NCBI GenBank assembly: GCA_964355975.1
Contig: CAYHFW010000013.1
Coordinates: forward strand, 1-57,434
Source of the DNA: F1-60-MAGs104 sp964355975
Lineage (GTDB): Bacteria > Planctomycetota > Phycisphaerae > Phycisphaerales > SM1A02
Direction of reading: 5' to 3'
DNA: 57,434 bases
Part shown: piece after piece, positions 42,594 through 52,027 of the stretch
Position numbering within the stretch: the first letter of the stretch is position 1
Layout of the letters: every line of letters begins with the position of its first letter
Made by a program: the position numbers and the translations under genes
The notes under the pieces: model-generated
What the model saw: only the letters and a program-made list of their open reading frames with translations
Databases searched by the model: none
Told to the model about the DNA's origin: nothing

Positions 42594-43565
42594 ATGGCGC
42601 AGTTCGCAGCGACACTCGATGATATTCAGGCGGCGGCGCGTCGAATAGCCCCATTCATTCACACGACCCCCGTGCTGCGCTCGAGCCACCTCGATCTATT
42701 GGCGGGGCGTCCGCTGCATTTCAAATGCGAGATTTTTCAGCGCACTGGATCGTTCAAGTTTCGCGGAGCGTCCAATGCAGTCTGGTCGCTCACTGATGCG
42801 CAGGCGGCGCGGGGTGTTGCAACGCACTCGTCGGGCAACCACGCGCAAGCACTCGCGTGTGCTGCGCGCGCGCGTGGAATTCAGGCGCACGTCGTGATGC
42901 CCACAGACTCTGCACAATCGAAGAGAAGCGCAGTTGAGAGTTACGGCGGACGGGTTATCGACTGCGAACCGAACCTCGCCTCACGTGCAACGACTGCGGC
43001 GCGTGTGTGCGCAGAAACTGGCGCGACGTTCATCGCTCCGTACGACCATCCAGATGTCATTGCCGGGCAAGGAACGATCGCGCTCGAACTGCTCGCGCAA
43101 GTCGCTGACCTTGATGCGATCATTGTTCCAGTGGGCGGCGGTGGAATGATCTCTGGCATCACGATCGCCGCGCGCGCACTGCGCCCTGACATTCGCATCA
43201 TCGGCGTTGAACCAAGTGCCGTTGGAGATGCGGCAGAATCGAAGCGCATTGGATCCCGCCAACCTGCAACGGGTGCTGTCACGATCGCCGATGGCCTTCG
43301 CACTTCTCTCGGCGATCTCACATGGCCAGTCGTTCGTGATCTCGTCGACTCGGTCGTCACGGTCTCAGAAGATGAGATCACGCGCGCCCTTCGGCTCGTC
43401 GTTGAGCGCATGAAAATTGTCATCGAACCCAGCGCCGCGGTGGGCGTCGCTGCGGCGCTCGGTGCACTGCGCGAGAGAAACGATTTTCGCACCGCGGGCA
43501 TTGTGCTCTGTGGCGGCAACATCGATCCACACACGCTGAGCCAACTTCTCGCAGGCGCTGAGTGA
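42594..43565 (+). CDS. Threonine/serine dehydratase, short form
   Basis: This PLP enzyme of fold type II has about 323 residues. The Schiff-base Lys is in RTGSFKFRGA near residue 53, followed by THSSGNHAQALA, the phosphate-binding PVGGGGMISG near 180, and LCGGNIDP at the end. It lacks the ACT regulatory domains of biosynthetic IlvA, so it is closer to catabolic threonine dehydratase or serine racemase. It lies between an Lrp-type regulator and an MFS transporter on the same strand, consistent with an amino-acid use module. Confidence 0.88.
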   Translation: MAQFAATLDDIQAAARRIAPFIHTTPVLRSSHLDLLAGRPLHFKCEIFQRTGSFKFRGASNAVWSLTDAQAARGVATHSSGNHAQALACAARARGIQAHVVMPTDSAQSKRSAVESYGGRVIDCEPNLASRATTAARVCAETGATFIAPYDHPDVIAGQGTIALELLAQVADLDAIIVPVGGGGMISGITIAARALRPDIRIIGVEPSAVGDAAESKRIGSRQPATGAVTIADGLRTSLGDLTWPVVRDLVDSVVTVSEDEITRALRLVVERMKIVIEPSAAVGVAAALGALRERNDFRTAGIVLCGGNIDPHTLSQLLAGAE

Positions 43566-43599
43566 GTCCCCCCGAGCACGCATTCACACAATCCCACCC

Positions 43600-44859
43600 A
43601 TGAAATCACTCACCACAGCAACTCGCCTTGCAATCGCCGTCGCCGCACTCGGCTACTTCGTCGATGTCTACGACTTGATTCTCTTCAACGTCGTGCGCTG
43701 GGAGAGCCTCGCAGATCTCGGCCTCGACAAGGCAGCAGCAGCGACGACTGGGGTCTGGCTTCTGAATCTGCAGCTCATCGGAATGCTCGTCGGCGGCATC
43801 GTCTGGGGGGTGCTGGGCGATCTGCGCGGCAGGCTCTCTGTTCTCTTTGGATCGATCATTCTCTACTCACTCGCAAATCTCTTGAACGCAGGTGTCGGAG
43901 CGACGAGTGGTCCACTTGCATTCATGGGATCGTTCGACGCGATCACGAGTTACGGCGTGCTGCGCTTTGTCGCTGGCGTCGGGCTCGCTGGCGAACTCGG
44001 CGCGGGCGTCACGCTCGTTGCAGAGCTCACATCGCGTCAAGGTCGGGGCATTGCGGTCACTCTCATCGGCGCGGTCGGAGTCGTCGGGGCAGTTGTTGCT
44101 GGATTCGTCGGCGAACTCGCAGGATGGCGCATGGCATATGCCATCGGCGGAGTGATGGGCTTGGCGCTGCTCGCGCTGCGCGTCGGTGTCGTTGAGAGCG
44201 GAATGTTCGATGCGCTCAAACGTGAGAGTGCGGGCGTCGCGCGCGGGCTCTTACCAATTGTGCGATCCCCTGCGCTCGCCACACGCTTGATCAAGATTGT
44301 TGTGGTTGGCATGCCGATCTGGTTCACACTCGCGGTGTTGGTCGGTCTCGCTCCCAAGATCGCTGAAACGATGGGAGTTTCACCCGCCCCAAAGCCTGGC
44401 ACACTCGTCGCGCTCTACTACGCGGGCGCGATTTTTGGCGACCTCTCGAGCGGACTTCTCTCGCAGTGGTTCAAGTCGCGCAAGCGCGCGATGGCAGTGT
44501 TCATGGCGGGTACAGCACTCGGATGCGCCCTCGTACTGACGCTCGGCGCACACGGAGCAGTGTGGTATGGAACGGCCACCGTCGTCATGGGATTCTTCAG
44601 CGGCTACTGGATCGTTGTCATCACCACTGCGAGCGAACTGTTTGGCACCAATGTTCGCGCGACCGTGACAACGATGACTCCAAACCTGATTCGCGTGAGT
44701 GCAGTTCCAGTGACGATGTTTTTCACGGCGGTCACGGGATTCACCGGCGATGTGTGGGCTGCCGCGATGACGGGCGCGATTTGCTTCGCGCTTGCCGCCG
44801 TCGCACTCGTGACCCTTCCCGAAACCTTCGGACGAGACCTCGACTACACAGAGCGGTGA
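43600..44859 (+). CDS. MFS transporter
   Basis: This 419-residue protein has 12 predicted helices. The conserved loop 2-3 motif is WGVLGDLRGRLSVL, and the N-terminal AALGYFVDVYDLILFNV resembles metabolite:H+ symporters with an acidic helix 1. RGRG and RAT segments mark the central and 10-11 loops. The substrate is unknown; 34 bp behind the dehydratase, an amino or organic acid is plausible. Confidence 0.88.
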   Translation: MKSLTTATRLAIAVAALGYFVDVYDLILFNVVRWESLADLGLDKAAAATTGVWLLNLQLIGMLVGGIVWGVLGDLRGRLSVLFGSIILYSLANLLNAGVGATSGPLAFMGSFDAITSYGVLRFVAGVGLAGELGAGVTLVAELTSRQGRGIAVTLIGAVGVVGAVVAGFVGELAGWRMAYAIGGVMGLALLALRVGVVESGMFDALKRESAGVARGLLPIVRSPALATRLIKIVVVGMPIWFTLAVLVGLAPKIAETMGVSPAPKPGTLVALYYAGAIFGDLSSGLLSQWFKSRKRAMAVFMAGTALGCALVLTLGAHGAVWYGTATVVMGFFSGYWIVVITTASELFGTNVRATVTTMTPNLIRVSAVPVTMFFTAVTGFTGDVWAAAMTGAICFALAAVALVTLPETFGRDLDYTER

Positions 44860-45019
44860 ATGTGTGACTCGCGCGCAACACTTGCCACTGACGGGGAAAA
44901 CGTGCCCTTATGAGGCACAATCTCACCACGAGCGCGTTGATTGCGCGCGGCGCTACGAATTTTCGCATCTTCGTTGGGGCAAAGCGCTGGGGTCAGAACG
45001 CAATTCGTGGGCTGAGAAG

Positions 45020-45047
45020 TTGACATAGGTTCCTTCCGATGTAGGTT
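45020..45047 (+). promoter_or_regulatory. Putative promoter of the PEP-CTERM-like gene
   Basis: TTGACA (45020-45025) is a perfect -35 box. After 16 bp comes TAGGTT (45042-45047), a weak -10. It lies about 50 bp upstream of the AGAGAGGAGG ribosome site and start codon. Confidence 0.45.
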
Positions 45048-45093
45048 GTTCGGTGTAGGAAGGTTGCGCCAGACAAGGCGAGAGAGGAGGCCA

Positions 45094-45831
45094 ATGTTGC
45101 AGCACGTTCCAAGTCCATCGGTCGGCACGCACCCCACGAGATCTATCGGCGTCATCGCGTCGTTGTTTGCAGCCGCAATGTGTCATGCGGGGGTGACGAC
45201 CTTCGAGGGACCAGAGGGGCGCGGGCAATGGGCGAACGCGTTTGGCGCTTCGCAACAGACGATCACTTTCAACGAGTCGGTGTTGCAGTACGCGAGTTAC
45301 ATAACGACGCAGTATGTCCCGGGCTGGGGAGTCAACTTCGCAAACGGATTTACAAACAACGAGCCAGCCCACCGCGGCCCGAGTTATGAGGACTCCTATC
45401 CCGATCGCACCATTTTGACGTCCGGCACCACTTCAAGCGGGCAGCCGTGGGAGGGAGTCTTTATGAGATTCACCCAGCCGCAGCGGGCTGTGTCATACAA
45501 CCGCATTGGTTGGAGGGGGATGGCGTTGAACATCGCCACGATCCATGTGACCTTGCATGGCTACAACGCAGCGGGAGGCATGGGTCCACTGATCGGCGAG
45601 TGGCACAGCGACTGGCCCACACTTCAGGATCCACTGTGGAATACGTTTGTCGGTCTCATCTCGAACGAGTCGTTTTATGGGGCGAGAATTTGGTACACGC
45701 AGATTTTGCCTGGCGAGCCGACTCTATTCGCCATCGATGACGTCTCATTTTCGACCGTTCCGACGCCTGGAGCGCTGAGCGTGCTCGCCCTTGCGGGTGC
45801 GGGAACGAGACGAAAACGGCGGCGCTCGTAA
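45094..45831 (+). CDS. Secreted protein with PEP-CTERM-like (VPTPG) C-terminal signal
   Basis: This protein of about 245 residues has an N-terminal signal peptide (IGVIASLFAAAMCHA). The mature domain is beta-rich (TTFEGPEGRGQW, FANGFTNNEP) and carries a DDVSFST segment like other PEP-CTERM proteins. The end is VPTPGALSVLALAGAG followed by RRKRRR: motif, hydrophobic helix and basic tail. Such signals are processed by exosortase or a related enzyme for surface attachment. AGAGAGGAGG just upstream supports the start at 45094. No exosortase gene is in the window. Confidence 0.85.
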   Translation: MLQHVPSPSVGTHPTRSIGVIASLFAAAMCHAGVTTFEGPEGRGQWANAFGASQQTITFNESVLQYASYITTQYVPGWGVNFANGFTNNEPAHRGPSYEDSYPDRTILTSGTTSSGQPWEGVFMRFTQPQRAVSYNRIGWRGMALNIATIHVTLHGYNAAGGMGPLIGEWHSDWPTLQDPLWNTFVGLISNESFYGARIWYTQILPGEPTLFAIDDVSFSTVPTPGALSVLALAGAGTRRKRRRS

Positions 45832-45839
45832 GCGCAGGT

Positions 45840-48488
45840 TCACCCCCCTTGCTCGGCGATGAGCGCGTCAATGCGCACGAGTCGGCGCTTGTGTTGCTCG
45901 CGCGTTGGTTCGATGTGCGTCAACGCAAAGATGTGCGCGCGTGCTGCGATGAGATCGCCCGCTTCAACTGCGCACGCGGCTGCGAGTTCACGGGTGGCAG
46001 CGTCATACGGGTCGATTCGTGCAGCGCGCTCTGCCGCCGCGCTTGCAGTTGCGGCATCCTTGAGAGCACGCGCGCCGCGCGCAACTCCGAGTGCAAAGGT
46101 CGGATCGTTGTCGGCGCGTGCATCGAGAAACTTTAAGTGTTCGACAGCGCCGGCCGCATCACCCATCGCGAGCGCGCGGGCGGCCATCCGCTGATGCGGC
46201 CAAGGATCGAGTGGACGACTCTGCGAGTATCGCGTGAGCAACGCCGCTGCGGCGTCGTCGATCCCACCCGGAGCAACGCTCGCATCAAGTGCAACACTGC
46301 GCGCAACGCTGCGCCGTGCAGCGATCTCAAGCAGGTCAGGATGCGATGGGTTCGCTGCAAGCAGAGTTGCAACCGCCGTATCCGTGAGGGGCGCATCTGG
46401 ATCATCTTTCGACCGCGCCGCTTCGAGCAGCGACTCGATCGCAGGTTCTGCAGCGAGTCCCCACTGCGCCACCTGCACCGTTGCCCACGCTTTGAAGTCA
46501 GTCATGAATTGCTCGCGTGTCATGCCGAGCACCGCAGAAAACGCCTTTGCCTCTGTTTCGCCGCGCGCGTAGTGATCAAGCAAGTTCACAACCGCGCTCT
46601 TTCCATACGACTCTCGCATGAACTGCACCATCCAGTGGCCTTGCGCATAGGCGAGGGCGCGGTCCTGTTTTTTCTTGGGACGCACAAACGCCCACTTGAT
46701 CCCGTCGAGATCAAAGAGTTCGTCGCGTTGCAGCGTGTGCGCGAGCAGTCGATAGGTCTCCCAGTCGCGCGCGCGGTGCTCCATGTCCACCGCTGCGGCT
46801 TCGGTAAACCAGTGTGGAATGCGATTGCTTGTGCGATCAAGCGTCACCGTGTGCACAAACTCATGGCGAACGGTGTCGAGCCAATCGAATCGCCCAAGCG
46901 ACTTGCTCGCTGCGCCGTCGCGGGGAGGCTCGAGTGCGATCACAGGACCCGTGCTCGCTGCAACCGTGTGAATCTGCGGCATTCCAGTGATTCGAACCGC
47001 GAAGTGCTTGTGGTCGGGCATGAGTTCGATCGTCGTGATCGCCTTGGGCTCGTGTCCATAGTGATCGCAGACCTCGCGGTACATCACCTCGAGTTGCGCG
47101 GGCATGCTTGCGGCGAGAATCTCGTCGACTCCGGCGCGACAGCGCACACGAAAGTGCTCGCTCGTGAAGACCTTCCATCCTGACATCTCTTCGAGCAGAT
47201 ACTTGCTGAACGCGACACGCTTGTCATATGGATCGAGCCGCGCCGCTTCAGTGAGTGCCGCGAGCGCAGCGGCATCGTTGCCCGCCTGCATTTGCAAGAG
47301 ACCAAGTTCGTTGCGCGGAACGCTCCAGTTGGGCTCGCGCTTCGCCGCCTCCTGCAACAAGTCGGCGGCGTCTGCATACTGCCGCGCAAGGGCAAGAAAC
47401 CGACCAACCTGCCAGTGTGCGCGACCACTCGTGGCAGCACGCGCGTCCGCCACAGCGAGCGCCGCGCGCATCGCATCAAAGTCGTACTTCAATCCATACG
47501 CCGATGCCTCAAGCGCGATTGCTTCGTTCAGCAGCGGAAAAGCTGTGCGAATCGGCTTGAGAGTTGCGAGCGCCTCGTCTGCGTCGAACCGACAGCATGC
47601 AGATTCGGCGCGCAGAAGCGCCGCTGGCGCACAGAGCAGTGTGCCATCCACCGTGTCGGCCGCGCTTTGAATCTGCTCTGCCGCGCGCTCGGCCCCGTCG
47701 AAATCAAACCCCATCAACGCGACCTCGCCGAGCAACTGCCATGCCTCTGCCGCACGCGGATTCAACGCGAGTGCTTCACGCAGTGCCGCAACCGCTTCTT
47801 CGGCGTTGTGCTTCTCGATCAAGAAGCGTGCCTCAGCGACTCGTCCGCGCCAGTCGAGCCGGTCGATCGCGCGCGCGTCAGCGAGCGTCTTCATGATCGC
47901 ATCACACGATGCGGCATCGGCCGCGCGCACCCGAGCGAGCACCTGCATCGCCTCGGCGACCATCACGAGATCGCTGACCGAGATCGCCTTGCCGTCGGCG
48001 AGGTCGCGCACAGCTTCAGCCGCAGCCATCGCAGCTTCGTCGTGTTGTCCAAGTCCCTCGAATGCCGCTGCTCGAAGGGATGCCGCTGCGGCACCTGGCA
48101 AATCGGTGAGCACCTTGAGCGCATCGGCGCATGCACCTTGTTTCAGGAGCGCCTCTGCACCGAGCACGGCTGAAACCCCAGCGGGCACAGTCGCCGTCGT
48201 CATCACCGCATTTGGAATGCCGCTGTCGATCGCTGCGCGCGCACGACGCGCCGGATCTGCGAGATCGGCTTCAGTCCAGACACCGTGTTGCACGCGCGCG
48301 TTGGCGCGCTCATCTTCGCTTCGCCACTCTGCCGTGACCGATGCTTGCGCCGCGGGGGATGGCTCGACTGACTTTGGAACGGCCGAACCTTGCGGATCTC
48401 GCGCTGCTGCCGCGCAGTGCAAGGCGAACGCACAGAGCGCAGCAAGAGTCGTCGGGGGGAAGAGGCGGATGCGCAGCGGCTCACTCAT
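45840..48488 (-). CDS. Secreted TPR protein with zinc metallopeptidase domain
   Basis: This protein of about 882 residues has a signal peptide (LAALCAFALHCAAA). TPR-like helices cover residues ~90-430. Next is a gluzincin-type domain with VRHEFVHTV (HExxH) near 575 and WFTEAAAVDMEHR, which supplies the third zinc ligand Glu, as in peptidase MA/M1-like proteins. More TPR helices follow to the end. Similar TPR-protease proteins are frequent in planctomycetes. The substrate is unknown; TPRs probably bind protein partners. A longer frame to 48548 lacks a signal peptide, so 48488 is used. Confidence 0.85.
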   Translation of the reverse strand: MSEPLRIRLFPPTTLAALCAFALHCAAAARDPQGSAVPKSVEPSPAAQASVTAEWRSEDERANARVQHGVWTEADLADPARRARAAIDSGIPNAVMTTATVPAGVSAVLGAEALLKQGACADALKVLTDLPGAAAASLRAAAFEGLGQHDEAAMAAAEAVRDLADGKAISVSDLVMVAEAMQVLARVRAADAASCDAIMKTLADARAIDRLDWRGRVAEARFLIEKHNAEEAVAALREALALNPRAAEAWQLLGEVALMGFDFDGAERAAEQIQSAADTVDGTLLCAPAALLRAESACCRFDADEALATLKPIRTAFPLLNEAIALEASAYGLKYDFDAMRAALAVADARAATSGRAHWQVGRFLALARQYADAADLLQEAAKREPNWSVPRNELGLLQMQAGNDAAALAALTEAARLDPYDKRVAFSKYLLEEMSGWKVFTSEHFRVRCRAGVDEILAASMPAQLEVMYREVCDHYGHEPKAITTIELMPDHKHFAVRITGMPQIHTVAASTGPVIALEPPRDGAASKSLGRFDWLDTVRHEFVHTVTLDRTSNRIPHWFTEAAAVDMEHRARDWETYRLLAHTLQRDELFDLDGIKWAFVRPKKKQDRALAYAQGHWMVQFMRESYGKSAVVNLLDHYARGETEAKAFSAVLGMTREQFMTDFKAWATVQVAQWGLAAEPAIESLLEAARSKDDPDAPLTDTAVATLLAANPSHPDLLEIAARRSVARSVALDASVAPGGIDDAAAALLTRYSQSRPLDPWPHQRMAARALAMGDAAGAVEHLKFLDARADNDPTFALGVARGARALKDAATASAAAERAARIDPYDAATRELAAACAVEAGDLIAARAHIFALTHIEPTREQHKRRLVRIDALIAEQGG

Positions 48489-48557
48489 GGATGGCGTGAG
48501 GCTAGCGCAGTGGCGGTTGGGTTCGACTGCGAGCACGGCACGGTCCAAATCACGAAT

Positions 48558-51161
48558 TCACTCATTGCACGAGAGCATCTGATCGATGCGATCACGCGGC
48601 GCGATGCGCTCGAATCGCGCACCATGAAGCAGCGACTCAAGTTCGAGTTCGAGCATCACCCGAATGTCGTAAAGCACACGCAGGATGCGCGCAGCGAGCC
48701 GGTGGTCGTGCGCGTTCTCCCTGTGGCCTTCGCTGGGGATTTCACCACACTTCGCTGGCTCGATGACCTTGCGGAGGACGAGTTGGGAGTGCGCGAGATT
48801 GATTCGCGCGAGTTCACCCCACAGCACCAATCGCGCCAAATCGTATCGCTGCCATGCGCCCTCTACTGCGCCCCGCTCTTCGTCTGTTGCACATTCGGCG
48901 CGAGCTCGCTCGATCATGCATGTCGCGGTGTGATCTGGGGCGAACGCTGCGGGTTCAATCGCGCGCAGCATCGAATCCTCAAGCGCGGCCCTCTCATCAC
49001 CTGCCGCGTCAAGCATCGATTGGGCGAGCCCTGCGGTCGCGAGATCGACCCGCCGCTCTGCTTCTTTCCGTGACTCATGTGTCGCGCGGAAGCCAGGGAA
49101 TCTTGAAGTGTCCAATCTGAAATCATTGCGAAGTGCCTGAAATGCGAACTCTGAAGTGCGCCGACCGATGCAGGCGCGAGCGTAGGGCGCGATGCCGCTG
49201 CACATCGCCTCACGCACGCGCACTCGCGCACCCGCTGAGAGGGGCGCGACCCTGACGACCTCGCACCAGTTGGGCAGCGGTTCGTACATCGTTCCATCGA
49301 GAGCATCGACAAACTGCGACTCGCGTTCGCGCATGATGAACCGCTCGAACCGCGCGATCGTGATTGCCTCGCGCAGCGGTGAGTCATCCTTCGCGCACGC
49401 GAGTGCGCTCTCGAACGCCTGCTCATCCGCACGCTCACCAGCGAGAAACGCGAAATCACGCAATCGAAGTGATTCATTCATCGTGCTCGGCGCATCCGGA
49501 TCCTTTGAGAGCGCCGAGCGCCAAATCGATCGCTCAAGCTCAAGCGCCGCAACTGCTCGAAGCCGATCCTCGACCTCGGCTTCCCACGCGCGTTCGTGTG
49601 CGGCCCACGCAGCGTTACAAGCGGTTGAGAGCGCCTCGCGCACTGAATCACTGCAGATCGCCTCAAATGCGCCATCAAACGCGGCCCGCGACATCTTTGC
49701 AGCAACGCCACAGCGTTTGATCGGTGCGCCAGTTCGATTCAACCTGGTGCGCGATGTGAACGACGCAAGACTTGCACCACTCGCGCGGCGGGCCTGCCAT
49801 CCTGCAGCGTTCTGCTTGTGGAGATTCTGAAAACACCCACCACCGATGAGACGAGGCTTCGAGTCTTCGGGGCTCGTGCGAAGCCCTCCGAGACTTCCAC
49901 CTGCGGCAGCGACGCGTGATGCGATGAGTGCGGTCAGCTTGCCCTCTGTTTCTTGCGCTTCATTGAGCAACGCCGACTCACCGAGAGGACCCTCGAGAAG
50001 CGAGAAGATGTCTTGGGTCCAGAGTCGCGCGTCATCTTTGGCATCGTGTGCGCGATTCAGTTGATCAACATTCGCAGCGAGTGATGTCCACCACTCGTCG
50101 ACGACCGCTCTGACCTGCTCATGATCTGGATCGCCAGCGCCGAACGCTTGAACCGCGGCGCGGCAATTCTCTTCGGCCAGCAGGATCAGCGTCGACGTGA
50201 GGTTGTCATCCAGGACCGCATCCATCAAGCGCAGGCGCAGCTCGACCGCTTCAAGTTGCGACAACAGCGCACAGATGTTGTCGCGCGCGCCATCCTCAAT
50301 CTGCCGAATGCGCGCCCGCGCCGCGAGAAATCGATTGCCTGCTGTGAGCGAGAGACGTTTCATCTCTGCGCGCAATCGCTGCATTTCTTCGTCCGAGAAG
50401 AACGCTCCAAGAGGTGGAATGATTCCACCAAAGACTTGCTCGAACGCGTGCGCGGCGGCGACGGCGAACTCTTTGTAGTCCTTCCAGAGTTGCGGCAATG
50501 CCAGAGCGAGGGCACGGTCTCGTTCATCGAGAATCGCCTCAACCTGCGCGCGCGCGTCTGGGGGCACCTCGACATGCGCGACCATGGTGCGCAGCGCTCC
50601 GCGGACGCCAGTCGGTTCACTCATCGGCATCGACTGCAACACTCGGTCGATCGCACGCGCGAGCCGAGCGCGTTCAAGGGCAACACGACCACTCTGCCGC
50701 GAGCGATCGTCGGGCGCCCCCGCTTCGATCACCGCACCAATGGACTCAAACATCGCAGCGTCAATCGCACTGGTCGCATCAGCCATCCGCTGGTGCAGCG
50801 CGAACAACTCGCGAATGTGCCGCGCGTTGGGGTCGCTCTTGAGAAACCGAAGTGCGTCGTACAACTCGTGCGTGCGCTTCCACGCGCGATCATCGATGTC
50901 CTCATACAAGGCGTCGTATGCGCTGCGCATGTCGAGGTGCAATTGCACGATGATCGGCCAATCGCTCGCCGTTGGATTGCCCTCGAGCGAGGAGTAGAGA
51001 GTTTCACGCAAGCGTGCCAGGGCGATCGGCCGTGCGACGATTTCATCGCCAAGGCGGCCAAACGCCGGAGCAACCCAGAGCGAAACCCAGAGCGAAGACA
51101 CCGTGATCGCGAGTACGTGCGCGACCCGCCGCACTCGAACAACCCAGAAGGCTCTGTTCAT
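48558..51161 (-). CDS. Large secreted protein of unknown function
   Basis: This protein of about 867 residues begins with a twin-Arg-free signal peptide (VLAITVSSLWVSLWVAPAFG, about residues 13-32). The rest is almost entirely charged, alpha-helical sequence rich in Arg, Ala and Glu with heptad-like stretches (RDRALALALPQLWKDYKEF). There is no domain I recognise and no repeat unit I can define. A segment near 430-500 (GGGCFQNLHKQNAAGW) is less helical. It could be a long periplasmic helical-bundle protein. It follows the repeat-rich region and precedes the TPR-protease gene on the same strand by 69 bp. Confidence 0.7.
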   Translation of the reverse strand: MNRAFWVVRVRRVAHVLAITVSSLWVSLWVAPAFGRLGDEIVARPIALARLRETLYSSLEGNPTASDWPIIVQLHLDMRSAYDALYEDIDDRAWKRTHELYDALRFLKSDPNARHIRELFALHQRMADATSAIDAAMFESIGAVIEAGAPDDRSRQSGRVALERARLARAIDRVLQSMPMSEPTGVRGALRTMVAHVEVPPDARAQVEAILDERDRALALALPQLWKDYKEFAVAAAHAFEQVFGGIIPPLGAFFSDEEMQRLRAEMKRLSLTAGNRFLAARARIRQIEDGARDNICALLSQLEAVELRLRLMDAVLDDNLTSTLILLAEENCRAAVQAFGAGDPDHEQVRAVVDEWWTSLAANVDQLNRAHDAKDDARLWTQDIFSLLEGPLGESALLNEAQETEGKLTALIASRVAAAGGSLGGLRTSPEDSKPRLIGGGCFQNLHKQNAAGWQARRASGASLASFTSRTRLNRTGAPIKRCGVAAKMSRAAFDGAFEAICSDSVREALSTACNAAWAAHERAWEAEVEDRLRAVAALELERSIWRSALSKDPDAPSTMNESLRLRDFAFLAGERADEQAFESALACAKDDSPLREAITIARFERFIMRERESQFVDALDGTMYEPLPNWCEVVRVAPLSAGARVRVREAMCSGIAPYARACIGRRTSEFAFQALRNDFRLDTSRFPGFRATHESRKEAERRVDLATAGLAQSMLDAAGDERAALEDSMLRAIEPAAFAPDHTATCMIERARAECATDEERGAVEGAWQRYDLARLVLWGELARINLAHSQLVLRKVIEPAKCGEIPSEGHRENAHDHRLAARILRVLYDIRVMLELELESLLHGARFERIAPRDRIDQMLSCNE

Positions 51162-51298
51162 CGTCGACAGATTACTCAGCCAGCGCCCGCTGAAACAGTG
51201 CGCGCTCACAGGCGGGTTGTCGGTTCTGGTCGCGACTTCCCTGATCGCAGCGGGCGATGTTCACTTGCGTCCGCGCTGGGTGGCCCTCGCGACCGCAA

Positions 51299-51366
51299 CC
51301 GTTCTTTGGAAAGAACGCATCATTGAGAGGGTCATTCCTTCCAAAGAACGAGAGTTGGTGCGAACC
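51299..51366. repeat. Hairpin element, copy 2 (flank inverted)
   Basis: CGTTCTTTGGAA (51300-51311) pairs with TTCCAAAGAACG (51339-51350) around a 27-nt loop that matches copy 1 at 23 of 27 positions in the same orientation. The conserved 12-mer lies downstream as TTGGTGCGAACC (51355-51366), the inverse of GGTTCGCACCAA upstream in copy 1, at the same 4-nt spacing. Confidence 0.75.
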
Positions 51367-51392
51367 ACTGCTGCATTCATCGCTTGCGTATC

Positions 51393-51488
51393 CGCGGCGG
51401 AAACTTCGCTCGCGCGAGTTCCCGAGTCGAGCAAGTCTGCGCAGCTCGGCGAGGGCTGTTTGAGCGCCGAGTGAAGGTTTCCGCCGCG
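51393..51488 (+). repeat. GCGGCGGAA element, full copy
   Basis: This 96-bp element has inverted ends CGCGGCGGAAAC (51393-51404) and GTTTCCGCCGCG (51477-51488). Its interior matches the 15365 copy closely, including CTCGCGCGAG and the ~30-bp block from CCCGAGTCGAGC to GCAGCTCGGCGAG. It is noncoding. Confidence 0.7.
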
Positions 51489-51585
51489 CTCACGCTTGAT
51501 TGTTGGATTGCCATCGCGCACGCAACGCGAACTCTCACCCCTCTGGCGCTATCTTGAAGTGATCAACCGACTCACCACATTCTCA

Positions 51586-51981
51586 ATGACACACCGCGTG
51601 CAGTTCAGCGAGACCGACATGGCGGGTGTCGCGCACTTCTCAAACTTTTTTCTGTGGATGGAAGAGGCTGAGCACGCCTACTTGCGAACGCTCGGACTGA
51701 GCGTCTCAATGACCCATGATGGGTCAAGCATTGCATGGCCGCGCGTCAATGCGACATGCGACTTCATGCGCCCCGCGCGATTCGAGGACGAGGTCATCTG
51801 CGCACTCACTTTGCAACGCATCGGCGAAAGTTCGCTCACGCATGAAGTGACTTTCACGGTGCGTGGTGAAGTGATCGCGCGTGGATCGATGACAATCGCC
51901 TGCTGCACACTTGCTGATGGCGCGATGCGGGGCATCCCCATTCCCGCGACGATTCGCGCGCTGCTTCCCGCGCTCAAGTAA
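51586..51981 (+). CDS. Acyl-CoA thioesterase (hotdog fold, YbgC-like)
   Basis: This protein of about 131 residues is a single hotdog domain. VQFSETDMAGVAHFSNFFLWMEEAEH contains the Asp used by 4-hydroxybenzoyl-CoA-type thioesterases and the central hotdog helix; YLRTLGLSV and a sheet with MTIACC follow. It hydrolyses acyl-CoA thioesters; the exact substrate is unknown. In many bacteria YbgC accompanies the Tol-Pal genes, but none are here. The ATG at 51586 is preferred to a TTG about 30 bases upstream. Confidence 0.88.
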   Translation: MTHRVQFSETDMAGVAHFSNFFLWMEEAEHAYLRTLGLSVSMTHDGSSIAWPRVNATCDFMRPARFEDEVICALTLQRIGESSLTHEVTFTVRGEVIARGSMTIACCTLADGAMRGIPIPATIRALLPALK

Positions 51982-52027
51982 TCCGCCGCCCCACCGCCCC
52001 ACCGCCCTCCGCCCCGCGGCACGACTC

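Larger units (their letters stand above)
51162..51585. other. Repeat-rich divergent intergenic region
   Basis: These 424 bp lie between divergent starts and hold no convincing gene. They contain the second hairpin element (51299-51366), the second full GCGGCGGAA element (51393-51488) and, after that, the promoter side of the thioesterase gene. Confidence 0.65.

Noticed and set aside
44902..44918. GTGCC/GGCAC hairpin after the MFS gene as a terminator
   Set aside because: The stem is only 5 bp and no T-run follows.
46137..47183. 348-codon plus-strand frame antisense to the TPR-protease gene
   Set aside because: The minus-strand protein has signal peptide, TPRs and zinc motif; the plus frame has none.
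50121..51326. 401-codon plus-strand frame antisense to the large secreted protein
   Set aside because: Composition is typical of an antisense frame (Arg/His/Gln-rich). It also runs into the repeat region. The minus frame has a proper signal peptide.
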